Notes: a model not told the origin generated them from the sequence alone. A stretch of 64,000 bases of DNA from Flavobacterium ranwuense (GCF_004349315.1 NZ_SMLH01000009.1:1-64000), one strand, 5' to 3'; counted from the stretch's first letter, positions 10,401-20,350 are shown. Program-made: numbers and translations.

Positions 10401-13400
10401 AAAAACTCTTTATCGTTAATAAAATTATTTGGGTTATCGGAGTTTTTATTATAAATACCGCCAAGTCCTATGGTGACATCATCAATTATATTTTCAGTTT
10501 TAGATTGTCTTTGTTTCAATTCAGATTTATCATCACGGCCTATTCCAGCAATATTGTAATTAAATCCTGTACTTGCATCGTAAATTGATGTAGCTGCATT
10601 TATAGAAGCAGAGTTATAATAATCCAGACTTGTTCCATTACTTCCTAGTGTAATACCATATTTAATAGCTAAATAAGTCTCTATTCTCCTCCTGTCAGTT
10701 GCAGTATTACTGGTGTTATAATTGATTACTTCAAGAAAATCTCCATTAAAACTAGGACCAAAAGCTTCACTGGCTCCTAACCAATATCTGGAGTTTAGAA
10801 TATCCTTATATGGTATATAAGTACCAGGATCTGTTAATTTTTCAGTTGTTGATAATAAAGTGCCATTGTTGAAGATACCCATTTTTGTGGATCCTGTGCC
10901 CGACCCAACATATCTGGGATTAAAAATATTAACTCCAGTATAAGATTTTGAGGTACTTATTTCACTGACTCCGTAAGATGTGTTAGCCCCTTGATTATAT
11001 GCGAATACTTCATTTGTGAACCTACTCGAGGTATTCCCCATTTCAAAACCAGTTACATCTTGACTTCCTTTATTAATGGCAATATCATCACCACAATAAG
11101 TATCCATTGGACTTGTAGTAGAAGTTACAGTATTTGTTGGCTTAATAACTACAAACATATCCAAATTATTAAATCCTTGTCCACCTGCCATAGCATTTGC
11201 CCCATTAAAATGAATAACTGGATTAAAGTTGACATTATTAGTGGTATTGTGTAGAAATTTGGGTTCTTTACCTAATTTTGCAATGGCATCCTTAGTACTT
11301 CCTGTTGTTTTGTCTTGCCAAGTTGTTATAGCAACATTGTCAGCAACACTTCCAATATTACTATCAGCTTTTAGCCAAAATTTAAGATTAGAGGTAACTC
11401 CTCCTGGAGCAACTGTTAACGCAACTGGGACCTTAATTTCTGCTGATACAACAAAATCATAAGAGGTCTCACTTGGAGTACCCACATTATCTGTGTTTGT
11501 TACTGTGATAGTAGCCGTTTTTACACCTACTGCCGCAGTAGGAGTAAATGTAACCACAAAACTGGTAATCCCGCTAGCAGCTAATGAACTCGTAGGGATT
11601 ATACTCGCTGTAAAGAAGCCTGCTGGCGTCACATTAACAGTAGTTGTTATTCCCAATGCAGTAGTTCCATAATTATAGATTTGAAAAGGAATCGCTATTT
11701 TTGTGGTTGTATCGGTGATTCCAAAGTCGGTTTGATCTAAAACACTTGGTGTGGTATCTCCATCAACAATAGAAACATCATTTCCTTGTATGTCTATTTC
11801 CCTACCTGTAACTGTCGTATTTCCCGTAATAACAAAATCATAAATACTTTCATTACCATCGCTATTTGCTATGCTTACAATGGCTAAAAAATTTCCTGTG
11901 ATGGCAGAGTTGAATGTAACTTGAAAGGTTAGACTTGAACTTGGAGCAATTGAATTGCTGCTTGGTTGACTTGTTACTGTAAATGCACCATCCCCGGTTA
12001 TTACAACTCTAGGTGTTCCTGTAAGTGTTAAAAGACCAGTGCCTAAATTCTGAATGGTAAATGTTTTTACAATAGATGTTCCAGCCAATCCACTCCCAAA
12101 ATCAGTGTTATTAGTTGTAGATCCACCAGATGTTCCATCAATAATATCAGTACTGTTTCCTTGTAGATTAATTTCTGGTGTTACCCCGGTATCTCCCGTT
12201 CCGGCTATATTAAAATTATTGGGATTTTCGTCTGCATCATCAGTGGTAAATGATAAAGTTGCATTTCGTGTACCTATAGCTATGGGAGTAAAGGTAATCG
12301 TAAAGGTGGCACTTGATTGAGGTGCAATTGATGTTGGGGGATTTGTTGCTACAAATTCTGAGGCATTTGTTCCTCCAATAGTTATACTGCCTAAATTTAA
12401 TGTTGCCGCACCTAAATTATTAATGGTATAAGTTCTGGTTAAACCTATGAGAAGATTGGAATTTCCTAGATTAGAAAAATCACCAGTACTTGGTGTAGTA
12501 TCACCATCTGTAATAGTGAAGCCATTTCCTGAAACGGCAATTTCAGGATTATTTATAGTTGCTACAATAGCAACTCTTGGACTCGATGTACAAGATCCAT
12601 TAGTAGCTTGTATGTAATAGGTAGTTGTAGCTGTAATAGATGGAGTAGTATAACTATTCCCTGTTACTAATGCTGTTCCTCCAGTTGCTGTAGTAAACCA
12701 AGAAATTGTCCCAACAGATGCTACTGCACTTAAGGGAACCGTGCCTGTACCTGTTCTTGAACCAGGCGTAGTTGAAGTTATTGTAGGGGTAGCTGATACT
12801 GTTATAGTTGCACTATTAAATAGTAAAATGTTATTACTACATGTTCCTGCGGCTAGATTTGTTATAGTTACTGTAGTTGATCCTGAGTTTGGTAAGGTAC
12901 TGGTAGAAAAACTTCCTGTACCAGCAGTTGTAACATTCATAGTTGCAGTATTTCCTGAAGCAGTATTAGCTCCAGAAATATTGTAGGTTACGGTATAGGT
13001 GCCTACTGGCAGACCAGTTATACTCGAATTAACAGATACATTTGCAGCAAAAGTTGAACATAAAGGAGTTGCTACAGATGTGCTATTCAAGCTAAAAATA
13101 GGACATGTCCATGAAATGATTACTTGCCCATTTCCACCACCTCCACCAGATCTATCCGTTTTTGTTAGAGCATTTGCCCCTGCACCACCACCACCAGGTG
13201 GGGTACCAAAAGCTCCGTCTCCACTTTCTGTAGAACCATCTGCTCCTTTAACTCCTCCAGCTACTGCTGCACCCCCATTTTGGTCAATACCAGAATTTCC
13301 ATTAGAGCCTGTACCTGCGCTTGATCCTCCAGCACCACCACCAAATAGACCATCACCACCTTTTCCTCCATAATAACTAAGAGGAGCTGTAAAACCCGTA

Positions 13401-13849
13401 TTACCTGAGCTAACTGCTGTAGCTCCTGTAGTGTAGGTGTTATTCGTATTTGTAAAAGCTGCTCCATTACCACCAACGGCTAATAAGTAGGTTGTTGCAC
13501 CGCTACTCAACGATGAAAATCCTCCAGATGTACCATTACCTCTGCTGCCTATACCGCCACTACCTACAGTTACTGTGTAATTTGTATCAGGTGTTACTGC
13601 ATAGGAATTTCTTCTAGCATAAGCACCACCTGCACCACCACCTCCAGAAGAATTTGTTCCTGTAGCTCCACCACCTGCACCACCTGCGCCCCATGCTTCA
13701 ATATTTATACTCGTTACTCCAGCTGGAACAGTGAAGGTGGAGCTTCCTGGTGTGTTGAATGTTTGTGAGGATTGAGAAAATCCAAAAAAACTAAGTAATA
13801 AAAAATATAAAGTAAAAAGGGTGTTTTTTGAAAAGTAATTTTGAGTCAT
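7445..13849 (-). CDS. Giant T9SS-secreted adhesin-like protein (Gly-rich, three ASH-like domains, DUF8202-like, LamG)
   Basis: This is a 2134-aa paralogue of the neighbouring 1914-aa protein. A signal peptide (about 1-26, ending FFGFSQ) and a Gly-rich domain (to about 245) are followed by Ig-like units and three ASH/HYDIN 'choice-of-anchor' repeats starting near 435, 556 and 683, each opening with an EI..GN....DGDTTPS-type motif. Then comes a DUF8202-like segment (about 820-1265; IETYLAIKYG and LVWGSN motifs) and a LamG domain (about 1267-1430; DEVRIWN motif). The tail region is shared with the paralogue (WSSPVG) and a T9SS type A signal ends in GVYIVKLKTSKG. It differs from the paralogue by lacking TSP3 repeats. 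A surface or adhesive role is inferred. Confidence 0.87.
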   Translation of the reverse strand: MTQNYFSKNTLFTLYFLLLSFFGFSQSSQTFNTPGSSTFTVPAGVTSINIEAWGAGGAGGGATGTNSSGGGGAGGAYARRNSYAVTPDTNYTVTVGSGGIGSRGNGTSGGFSSLSSGATTYLLAVGGNGAAFTNTNNTYTTGATAVSSGNTGFTAPLSYYGGKGGDGLFGGGAGGSSAGTGSNGNSGIDQNGGAAVAGGVKGADGSTESGDGAFGTPPGGGGAGANALTKTDRSGGGGGNGQVIISWTCPIFSLNSTSVATPLCSTFAANVSVNSSITGLPVGTYTVTYNISGANTASGNTATMNVTTAGTGSFSTSTLPNSGSTTVTITNLAAGTCSNNILLFNSATITVSATPTITSTTPGSRTGTGTVPLSAVASVGTISWFTTATGGTALVTGNSYTTPSITATTTYYIQATNGSCTSSPRVAIVATINNPEIAVSGNGFTITDGDTTPSTGDFSNLGNSNLLIGLTRTYTINNLGAATLNLGSITIGGTNASEFVATNPPTSIAPQSSATFTITFTPIAIGTRNATLSFTTDDADENPNNFNIAGTGDTGVTPEINLQGNSTDIIDGTSGGSTTNNTDFGSGLAGTSIVKTFTIQNLGTGLLTLTGTPRVVITGDGAFTVTSQPSSNSIAPSSSLTFQVTFNSAITGNFLAIVSIANSDGNESIYDFVITGNTTVTGREIDIQGNDVSIVDGDTTPSVLDQTDFGITDTTTKIAIPFQIYNYGTTALGITTTVNVTPAGFFTASIIPTSSLAASGITSFVVTFTPTAAVGVKTATITVTNTDNVGTPSETSYDFVVSAEIKVPVALTVAPGGVTSNLKFWLKADSNIGSVADNVAITTWQDKTTGSTKDAIAKLGKEPKFLHNTTNNVNFNPVIHFNGANAMAGGQGFNNLDMFVVIKPTNTVTSTTSPMDTYCGDDIAINKGSQDVTGFEMGNTSSRFTNEVFAYNQGANTSYGVSEISTSKSYTGVNIFNPRYVGSGTGSTKMGIFNNGTLLSTTEKLTDPGTYIPYKDILNSRYWLGASEAFGPSFNGDFLEVINYNTSNTATDRRRIETYLAIKYGITLGSNGTSLDYYNSASINAATSIYDASTGFNYNIAGIGRDDKSELKQRQSKTENIIDDVTIGLGGIYNKNSDNPNNFINDKEFLVWGSNNGTLLAQPAVIVNMSSGISPSLTTEVDFISIGRTWRVKETGGNIPSCKVSIPSTLLTSTITPPGDFLMFISSTPQFNPTSEYRIMRVNGSKLETDYDFDGTKYITFGYAPERTFERAIDFDGVNDYLDAGKVLDLNTSFTVSAWIKSSTINQTILSKRNNPYTAGYDLSINASGKVEMSWFNGTKQTITSSIIMPTEKWHNVCVAYDNSTSTAKLYIDGFEDASKTLSNVPANPTQSFLIGAANGVTPTSFFNGTIDEVRIWNVALSVKELRYVMNQEILSNGIATNGKIIPNSITSNEISSIPWSNLSAYYPMSTYTFTNAKDISNNNNTAALRNLTTVDLQTAPLPYESLANGSWETPGTWKNNTVQDIPYSLSIVDDIETIDWNIVKTSHNITSVGNKTVLGLFVNSNTLSATTVGGLQTDGTKIEVSHYLKLDGKIDLVGRSQLIQKLGSDLDATSSGSLERDQQGQSNKYNYNYWSSPVGAINATTNNNAFTVAGVLKNGTNPAAPATITWVGGFDGATSPFSLARYWIFKFDNLANDYANWTQIGETGSLSASKGFTLKGPGTSGTQNLTFLGKPNNGTITNIVLADQLLLIGNPYPSALDADKFITDNIGSVETSITDPAIDGALYFWEHYATNNTHILRAYQGGYGIRNLSGGVAPSATGVDFISGSGATSKLIPNRYIPVAQGFFVAGIAGTGGTVTFNNSQRDFHKEDEVGVSQTTYRIPVSPKASSHWTDNSNAPIEKDTHKKVRLGFNVIDKTFHRQVLLAFMDEKATSAMDNGYDAFNIDESPSDMYLLNGENELAIQGEGYFDEDASFHIAVRMEAAGKVSFGIDALENFDENQNIFVYDKETDTYNSIKNTLYEIELPEGYFTDRFSLRFTDKTLSVKDPAYENTVQVVFTRSNNVLNITNDANDNTVLAVSLFNIQGKLISKWDVTDKEQTSIKIPIQNKKSGVYIVKLKTSKGNISKKIIVK

Positions 13850-14172
13850 GAACTTTCGGGTAAGATATTTAGGCCATAAAACTACTTGTTTGTTTTTTAC
13901 GAAACAACATTTTGTTGATAAAATGTTATAATTTTTTGCTGTTTATCGGGTTTTTTGTTTCATTTGTCGAAGATTTAAATGTGGTAAAGTCCCTACGGTA
14001 CAGTGCTGTGTCTTGTAAATCCTTAAACTACCAATATCAGACTCCTGTGGGATTGCTCCGATAGGAGTTAAATGTTGATAAAAATAATTAATCTGCACCT
14101 ATCTGAATGTTCCGTAGATTATTTGCAGGAGCAAATACCTCTATTGGGTTGATACAATATTTTATTTTTTTT
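13850..14172. other. Intergenic gap upstream of the 2134-aa gene
   Basis: This is non-coding as far as can be seen. It includes a short hairpin (acatttt-gttgat-aaaatgt, near 13908). It is probably the promoter region of the minus-strand gene, but no clear -33/-7 pair was found. Confidence 0.4.
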
Positions 14173-14415
14173 ATGACTATCCGTAACTAATACCAGCAAT
14201 AATTTTTGCCACAGATTAAAGAAAAAAAGAATTAGATTTATTGGAGAAATCCATTAAAATCCTTTAAATATGCGGCAAAAAAATAAAGTGATATGACTAT
14301 TCGTAACTAATACCAAACAATACTTTTTGCCTCAGATTTAAAAGATTTCCACAGATTAGAGAAAAGCGAATTCGATTTATTAGGGGAAATCCGTGAAAAT
14401 CTTTTAAATCTGTGG
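14173..14415. repeat. Two tandem copies of a ~120-bp palindromic intergenic repeat
   Basis: The leader atgactatccgtaactaata at 14173 recurs 120 bp later, at 14293, with a single mismatch. Each copy then has a cagattta-type arm and a matching reverse-complement arm. In the second copy the arms are perfect (cagatttaaaagattt at 14333-14348 and its complement at 14397-14412), so each unit can fold as a long hairpin. From memory, cacagattt/aaatctgtg repeats are dispersed in flavobacterial genomes, which this window alone cannot prove. Confidence 0.7.
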
Positions 14416-14491
14416 AAAAAAAAATGTTAGTTCGCAAAGCGGACAGCATATCCTTTTTTTATCGGACAAAATGTTTTTTTGACAACATAGC

Positions 14492-14526
14492 AAAAAAAAG
14501 CTACCTCGAATCGAGGTAGCTTTTTA
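14492..14526 (-). terminator. Strong hairpin terminator of the metalloprotease gene
   Basis: A GC-rich stem (agctacct / aggtagct, extendable inward through cga/tcg) is flanked by an A run on the left and a T run on the right, so it can work on both strands. It lies about 20 bp past the stop codon at 14545. Confidence 0.88.
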
Positions 14527-14544
14527 GTATAAAATTTGAAATGA

Positions 14545-17500
14545 TTATTGCTTAATGAAACGTTTTATTACAGATTGTCCGTTTGTGGTTATTTCTAGTA
14601 AATAAGTACCGGTGTTAATATTTGTAACTGAAACAGCTCCATTTTCAACTTTTCCTTTTGAAACTTCTTGTCCAAGTAAATTAATAACTCTGTACGTAGC
14701 GTTTTCAGCTGACGATATATTTAAAACAGCTCCTTTTACAGGGTTTGGATATATATTGATATTCTGTACCTTGATGGATTCAATTAATTTGGCAGTAGAA
14801 GAAACAATATTTACGGTATAATCTTCTACTTGTCCGAAAGAGAATACCTCACACGATGTTGGAATTGCGTTGTATTTCATCGACACTCTCATTCTGGTTG
14901 AACCAATTACAGCAGTTGCTGGAATAGTAAATGAACCGGAAACTGGGGTTGTTGTTGAAGCGGTTTTAGACCATACTAGTTCTCCTGCATCGGCAAAATC
15001 ACCATCCCTATTATAATCAATCCAAACTGCATATCCTTCTTTGTATTTTGTTGAAGTCCAAGACGGAGTTATTGTTATGGTATAAGCTGTTCCCCTAAAT
15101 GTATTTGTAGAAATAGCAGTAAAGTTTTCATAACCAGTTCCACCAGTTGAAGTGTTGCTGATCGTTCCTAAAACTACTTTTCCAATTTTTTCACTAGCCA
15201 CACTGTTTCCTTGCGATGTACAATAAATTAAAGTATTGGCTAATGTTGTCACATTTACGATATTACTTGAAGGAGATACATTTCCGGCAACATCTTTTGC
15301 TTTTACCGTAAAAGTATAGGCAGTTGAAGCTGTTAATCCAGTCACGGAATAAGTAGTGCCAGATGTTGTTCCTTGTAGTGTTACTCCCTTATAAACATCA
15401 TATCCAGTTACAGCAACATTATCTGTAGAAGCAGTCCACGATAAATTTGTAGTTGTCGATGTAGTTCCAGAAACGGTTAAACTCGCGGGTACTGTTGGTG
15501 CTGTAGTATCTGGGGTAGTTACGTTTACAATATTACTTGCTGCCGATACATTTCCCGCAGCATCTTTGGCTTTTACTGTAAAGGTATAAGTGGCAGCAGT
15601 ATTTAATCCTGTTACTACATAACTTGTTGTACTTACAGTTGCTAATAAAGTTACACCTTGATATACATCATATCCAGTTACAGTAACATTATCGGTAGAG
15701 GCAGTCCATGATAAATTTGTAGTTGTCGATGTAGTTCCAGAAGCGGTTAAATCCGTCGTTACTGTTGGTGCTGTAGTATCTGGGGTAGTTACATCCACAA
15801 CATTACTTGTTGCCGATACATTTCCTGCAGCATCTTTAGCTTTTACTGTAAAGGTATAAGCGGAAGCAGTAGATAATCCTGTTACTTCATAACTTGTTGT
15901 ACTTACAGTCGTTAATAAAGTTATACCTTGATATACATCATATCCAGTCACCCCCACATCATCGGTAGAGGCTACCCATGACAAATTAGTGGAACTTTGT
16001 GTTGTTCCAGATGCTGCTAAACTTGTGGGTGAAGTTGGTGCAGTTACATCAATTATTGGATCTAAGGTTGTAATAATAACTTCATCGCTAGCCCCAGAAA
16101 TATTCCCGAATGCATCTTTTGCTTTTACAGAAAAAGCATATGGACTAGAAGTGGTTAGTCCAGTCACTGTAAAACTCGTTGAAGCTACAGTAGCAATTAA
16201 AGCAGTGTCTTGGTAAACATCATATCCAGTCACAGCAACATCATCAATAGAAGCATTCCAAGATAAAAGGGTTGACGTCTGAGTTGTTCCGGAAGCGACT
16301 AGTAAAGTTGGCACTGTTGGAGCAGAACTGTCTATAAGTACATTTTGAAAGGCAGTTACCGATTGTCCATTACCATCATCAAATGTCCAAGTGACAACTG
16401 TGGTTCCTGAATCTATAATAGGAAAGACAGTGTTTGTCATACCAGTAATAGTACCCGTGCAATTATCTGTAGTAGTTGGAGCAACGAGAGTTACTGGGTT
16501 TTGGCTACTCACAGATGCTAAAGTAGGTACTAATGGAGCAATTGTGTCGTCAATAATTATTGTTTGATTTTGAGTTGATGTATTGCCATTGCCATCATTA
16601 TATGTCCAAGTTACTATGGTAGTTCCTTGGCTTGTAATAGGGAATGTAGTTGCAGTAGTTCCTGTAATTACTCCTGCGCAAGCACTAGAAGCTGTTGGAG
16701 CTGTTGCAGTAGTTGAACATTGCCCTGTTACAATAGTTAAATTCGCTACAACTGGAATTGGAGCTCCGCAAATATTTACAGCAAAAGTTTGTCCTCCCAA
16801 AATAGCTGAATTATTCCCTTTTATCGAAAATTTAAAACTATCAGAATTTGAATTGATGCCATCATTAATATAGCTTAGTAATCCATTATTAATATCGGCT
16901 TGGCTAAATACATCTCCATTATTCAACACAGTTCCATTCAATTTTAAAGTTCCTCTTGCAGGAAGCTGTGTAATAGTATAGATTAATTGTGATGTGGTAG
17001 CTCCAGGTTGTGAAGCGCTTAATTTAGATTGAAGTATCGTTGTCGTAGTACCTTGTCCAACACTTACAGGATTGTAAGTTAGTGTGATATTATTTACAAT
17101 TTGTAATTTACCGCAGATGCTAATATTAAATTGATTAAATGTACCCCCTGAAGTATTTGCGACTCTGTCAGTGGCTAATAATACCCAAGTTCCAAGAGAA
17201 GAAGAACCATTAAATTTTGACAATGCTTGACTTGATTGTTTAACTCCCGAGAGCGTAGTCAAACATGGAACAGGTAGAGGAGCACCACTATCATCAAAAG
17301 TAACATCTATGTTGGCTCCATTACAATCTCTATTGTAGATTTCAGCAAAAATTCCAGTTGGCCCACTAAATTGCATTTTAATATCTGATAACAAAGGATG
17401 TGTGGCCTTCATATAAAAGTTCACATCGCTAATTATGATGTTGTCTGGAATGTCAATCCTTGCACTAACGGCATTTGTAGAATTGGTTTCCCAAGTCGAA

Positions 17501-20091
17501 TCGTTGTTTTCAAAATAAACATTAGCATATGTTTTACAGAAATCACTGGCAATTTGAAATACATATACTTCAGAAAAGACACCACTTACACAAGGATTTA
17601 TTGGCTTAACTCTCCAATAATTAATAGTTCCTTGTGTCAAAGCGTTAGTTTGATAGGAGTTTGAGGTAACAGTTGCGGATTCTGTTATAGTTGAGAAATT
17701 TGGATTGGTAGAAATTTGAACGAGATATGAAGAAGCATTAGACAAAGCTTGCCATTGCAATAACGAAGATGTTTGCTGATTTGAGGCTCCATTTGATGGG
17801 CCAGTGAGCATTACATTTCCAATTATATTATCAAAAACATTTAAGGCAACGGGGAAATTGATATTTGCACTTGTAGATGTCCCATTAAAGTTAAAGGAAT
17901 AATTTCCAGCAGAAACACTATCAATAGATGATACCGTCATGGTAACACTACCAGTGTTAGTTCTTGTAGTTGGAGAAAAAGAAGCAGTTGCACCTGTAGG
18001 CAAACCAATTGCAGAGAATGTTACTATTTCATTAAATCCTGGTGCTGGTGTGTAGTTAAGTGTATAAACAGCACTTGTAGGTTTACAAACTGAAACACCA
18101 CTCTGTGCTGTAATTATTTCAAACTTACCTGATTTAATTTCAAAATTAGCATTGGATAAATCAAAGAAAATGTTGGTAGCAGCTTCAACTTTAATTCTAT
18201 TTAATTTGCCAACGTTATTAGGAACGGTTATGTTTTGCGATCCACTATTAGCAACTCCTGAAGCTAAAACTATTGGATACGTATAACCACCATCAGTAGA
18301 TAGTTTAATATTTACCGTTGTAGAAAAAGTAACTGTATTCGTATTGGCTACATTCCATGTGATAGTTTTTGTTTCACCAGCATACCAAATTTCTGAACCT
18401 GTATTAGGTGCAGTTACTAAAAAAGGACCAGCCGTTCCTGAAACCGTTACAACACTGTTCCCTTGTTTAGTTTGACCTCCTAAAGGATTATTATCTCTAA
18501 CGGTTAATCTAAAATTTAGTGTTCTTGCTATGCTTGGTAAAACCTCCCATGTAGGTGTAATGTTATCTATAATTGCATTGAGATTAGGAAAAGTTCTCGA
18601 AGGAGATGTTGTAGGAGAGAAAGATCTGAAATTTGGGCTTCCAGGATTTGTCGAAACAGGAGGCATTACACCCGTTGTTTCGTTATTCATTTGTTCCCAT
18701 GTATAGGTCATTGGATTATTTTCGGCATCAGTTGCATTCCCCGTTAATGTAAAAGGTGTAGATTTGGGAATAGTATAATTTGCAATGGCAGCCAAAACAG
18801 GTTCGTTATTTGCAGTAACAGTCTCTGTTTCACAAGTGTGTGTGGCAATTGCCGCTGTCATTTGCTGAATACTGATTGCATGAAAATAAGCATCACTATT
18901 TCCTTGAACATTTGGTGCGCATATACCCGCATAGCCCATAATCGTAGAGGCACTTCCTGGTTCCATAGCTGATGTAGAAGCTCTCTGGCAGTTATTATTT
19001 TGTGTATGTCCTGCTCCAAATTGATGTCCAATTTCATGACATACATAATCTATATCAAAAGGATCAAATTGCGGTGTTACAATTCCAGTAACTCCACTTC
19101 CTTTAGACGCCGCCATGCAAGGTCCAGTACTAGCTATTCCACCACCACCAGTGCTAAAAACGTGCCCAATGTCATAATTTCCAACACCTATTAACCCTGT
19201 AATATTTGAAGTATTTGTACCTAACATTTGCGAGCCATCATAATTATCATACGGATCAGCATCTGGTATAGCATCAATATTGACATTATTTCTATATATC
19301 AATCGATCGTTATTGGCCACAAGTTGAAAAACAACAGCGAAATCTCTTTTATAGACACTATTTACACGAGTGATAGTCGTATTAATTGCTGCTAAAGCAC
19401 CAGCAACGGTATTACCACAATAGGTTGTGTATTCTGAGGTACAGGCTACCGCAAGCCTATAAGTTCTTAGCTTTCCGTCGGTAGAATTATTAATCTTAGC
19501 ACCCTTAGCTCCACTTGAAATTGAAGAAGTCAATTGCTCATCCATTACCGTATTACATACAAAACCATCGGTTAGGTTTTTTGTACAATCTTTTCTGTCG
19601 TATACAATATAGTTTTTGGTATCATTTTTTGCAAAGGGATCAATATAAATAGTTTTTTCGCCAGTGATAAGTCCTGTAAATCCTTCGGGAGACATACTAA
19701 TATAAATCTTATTCAAAGGATTCTTTCTACTCACTCCATAAAAAGATTGAATATCTGGGTATTTTGCTTCCAAATCAGGATGTAAAGTACTTACTTTCTC
19801 AACACTAAAGCTTTCGGTAGTTCCATTTTCAAGAGGAAAATCTAATAATAAAGTTGTCGTCAGTTTATTATTTTGGGATCTTTTGGATGCAAAGCTCAAA
19901 TTTGTTTTTAAAGATTTAAAATCTAATGAGAAAATTTTATATTTAGAAGGAATGATTTTTTTATCTGGTTTAGAAATGGTTTTTGAGATTTTCGATTCCT
20001 CTTTTATTTGCCAATTGTTTATTGATTGTGCTATTGAAAATTGACAGAATAATAGAAAAAATAAAAAAGCTAGACAGGTAATTTTTTTCAT
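14545..20091 (-). CDS. Secreted reprolysin-like zinc metalloprotease with P-domain, FN3 repeats, GEVED and T9SS tail
   Basis: This 1848-aa protein has a signal peptide (about 1-22) and a propeptide-like region to about 200. The catalytic domain carries the full zinc motif HEIGHQFGAGH (His352, Glu353, His356, His362) and a Met-turn (IMGYAG), as in M12B-type proteases. It is followed by Ig-like units, a proprotein-convertase P-domain (about 850-997), a cadherin/CSPG-like unit, two HYR-like segments, four fibronectin III repeats (about 1255-1620), a GEVED domain (about 1627-1757; DYNRDGDF motif) and a T9SS type A tail (YPNPVKG, ending IKRFIKQ). It should be secreted across the outer membrane by T9SS and degrade extracellular protein; the substrate is unknown. 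The zinc ligands are complete, so activity is expected. Confidence 0.92.
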   Translation of the reverse strand: MKKITCLAFLFFLLFCQFSIAQSINNWQIKEESKISKTISKPDKKIIPSKYKIFSLDFKSLKTNLSFASKRSQNNKLTTTLLLDFPLENGTTESFSVEKVSTLHPDLEAKYPDIQSFYGVSRKNPLNKIYISMSPEGFTGLITGEKTIYIDPFAKNDTKNYIVYDRKDCTKNLTDGFVCNTVMDEQLTSSISSGAKGAKINNSTDGKLRTYRLAVACTSEYTTYCGNTVAGALAAINTTITRVNSVYKRDFAVVFQLVANNDRLIYRNNVNIDAIPDADPYDNYDGSQMLGTNTSNITGLIGVGNYDIGHVFSTGGGGIASTGPCMAASKGSGVTGIVTPQFDPFDIDYVCHEIGHQFGAGHTQNNNCQRASTSAMEPGSASTIMGYAGICAPNVQGNSDAYFHAISIQQMTAAIATHTCETETVTANNEPVLAAIANYTIPKSTPFTLTGNATDAENNPMTYTWEQMNNETTGVMPPVSTNPGSPNFRSFSPTTSPSRTFPNLNAIIDNITPTWEVLPSIARTLNFRLTVRDNNPLGGQTKQGNSVVTVSGTAGPFLVTAPNTGSEIWYAGETKTITWNVANTNTVTFSTTVNIKLSTDGGYTYPIVLASGVANSGSQNITVPNNVGKLNRIKVEAATNIFFDLSNANFEIKSGKFEIITAQSGVSVCKPTSAVYTLNYTPAPGFNEIVTFSAIGLPTGATASFSPTTRTNTGSVTMTVSSIDSVSAGNYSFNFNGTSTSANINFPVALNVFDNIIGNVMLTGPSNGASNQQTSSLLQWQALSNASSYLVQISTNPNFSTITESATVTSNSYQTNALTQGTINYWRVKPINPCVSGVFSEVYVFQIASDFCKTYANVYFENNDSTWETNSTNAVSARIDIPDNIIISDVNFYMKATHPLLSDIKMQFSGPTGIFAEIYNRDCNGANIDVTFDDSGAPLPVPCLTTLSGVKQSSQALSKFNGSSSLGTWVLLATDRVANTSGGTFNQFNISICGKLQIVNNITLTYNPVSVGQGTTTTILQSKLSASQPGATTSQLIYTITQLPARGTLKLNGTVLNNGDVFSQADINNGLLSYINDGINSNSDSFKFSIKGNNSAILGGQTFAVNICGAPIPVVANLTIVTGQCSTTATAPTASSACAGVITGTTATTFPITSQGTTIVTWTYNDGNGNTSTQNQTIIIDDTIAPLVPTLASVSSQNPVTLVAPTTTDNCTGTITGMTNTVFPIIDSGTTVVTWTFDDGNGQSVTAFQNVLIDSSAPTVPTLLVASGTTQTSTLLSWNASIDDVAVTGYDVYQDTALIATVASTSFTVTGLTTSSPYAFSVKAKDAFGNISGASDEVIITTLDPIIDVTAPTSPTSLAASGTTQSSTNLSWVASTDDVGVTGYDVYQGITLLTTVSTTSYEVTGLSTASAYTFTVKAKDAAGNVSATSNVVDVTTPDTTAPTVTTDLTASGTTSTTTNLSWTASTDNVTVTGYDVYQGVTLLATVSTTSYVVTGLNTAATYTFTVKAKDAAGNVSAASNIVNVTTPDTTAPTVPASLTVSGTTSTTTNLSWTASTDNVAVTGYDVYKGVTLQGTTSGTTYSVTGLTASTAYTFTVKAKDVAGNVSPSSNIVNVTTLANTLIYCTSQGNSVASEKIGKVVLGTISNTSTGGTGYENFTAISTNTFRGTAYTITITPSWTSTKYKEGYAVWIDYNRDGDFADAGELVWSKTASTTTPVSGSFTIPATAVIGSTRMRVSMKYNAIPTSCEVFSFGQVEDYTVNIVSSTAKLIESIKVQNINIYPNPVKGAVLNISSAENATYRVINLLGQEVSKGKVENGAVSVTNINTGTYLLEITTNGQSVIKRFIKQ

Positions 20092-20111
20092 GTTGTTAAA
20101 TTATAGGTGCT

Positions 20112-20142
20112 CAAATCTAAATTAAATATTTAATAAAAACAA
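20112..20142 (-). promoter_or_regulatory. Bacteroidota-type promoter of the metalloprotease gene
   Basis: Read on the minus strand this is TTG, 20 bp, then TAGATTTG, matching the flavobacterial -33 (TTG) and -7 (TAnnTTTG) elements. It lies 20 bp upstream of the ATG at 20091, leaving a short leader. Confidence 0.6.
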
Positions 20143-20350
20143 TTTGAAAACCGGTAAAATGTATTATTTAACCGATTAAAAGCGCTAATAATCATTTTTA
20201 AGTTGTTAAAAATGTTAAATATTTTGAGTTTTAAATAAATAATTTATAATAGCTGCTCGGTAAATTTATTGTAGGTGTTGATTACAAGTTCGCTTTTACT
20301 TCGCACTTGATAAAAATAGAAGACAAAGTGTAGAAAATTCAAATTTAGAC

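Noticed and set aside
12999..13373. Proline-rich plus-strand ORF of 124 codons, and similar long plus-strand ORFs across 1-19 kb
   Set aside because: These are antisense shadows of the Gly- and Thr-rich repeats of the surface proteins. They lack starts with signals, promoters or recognisable domains.
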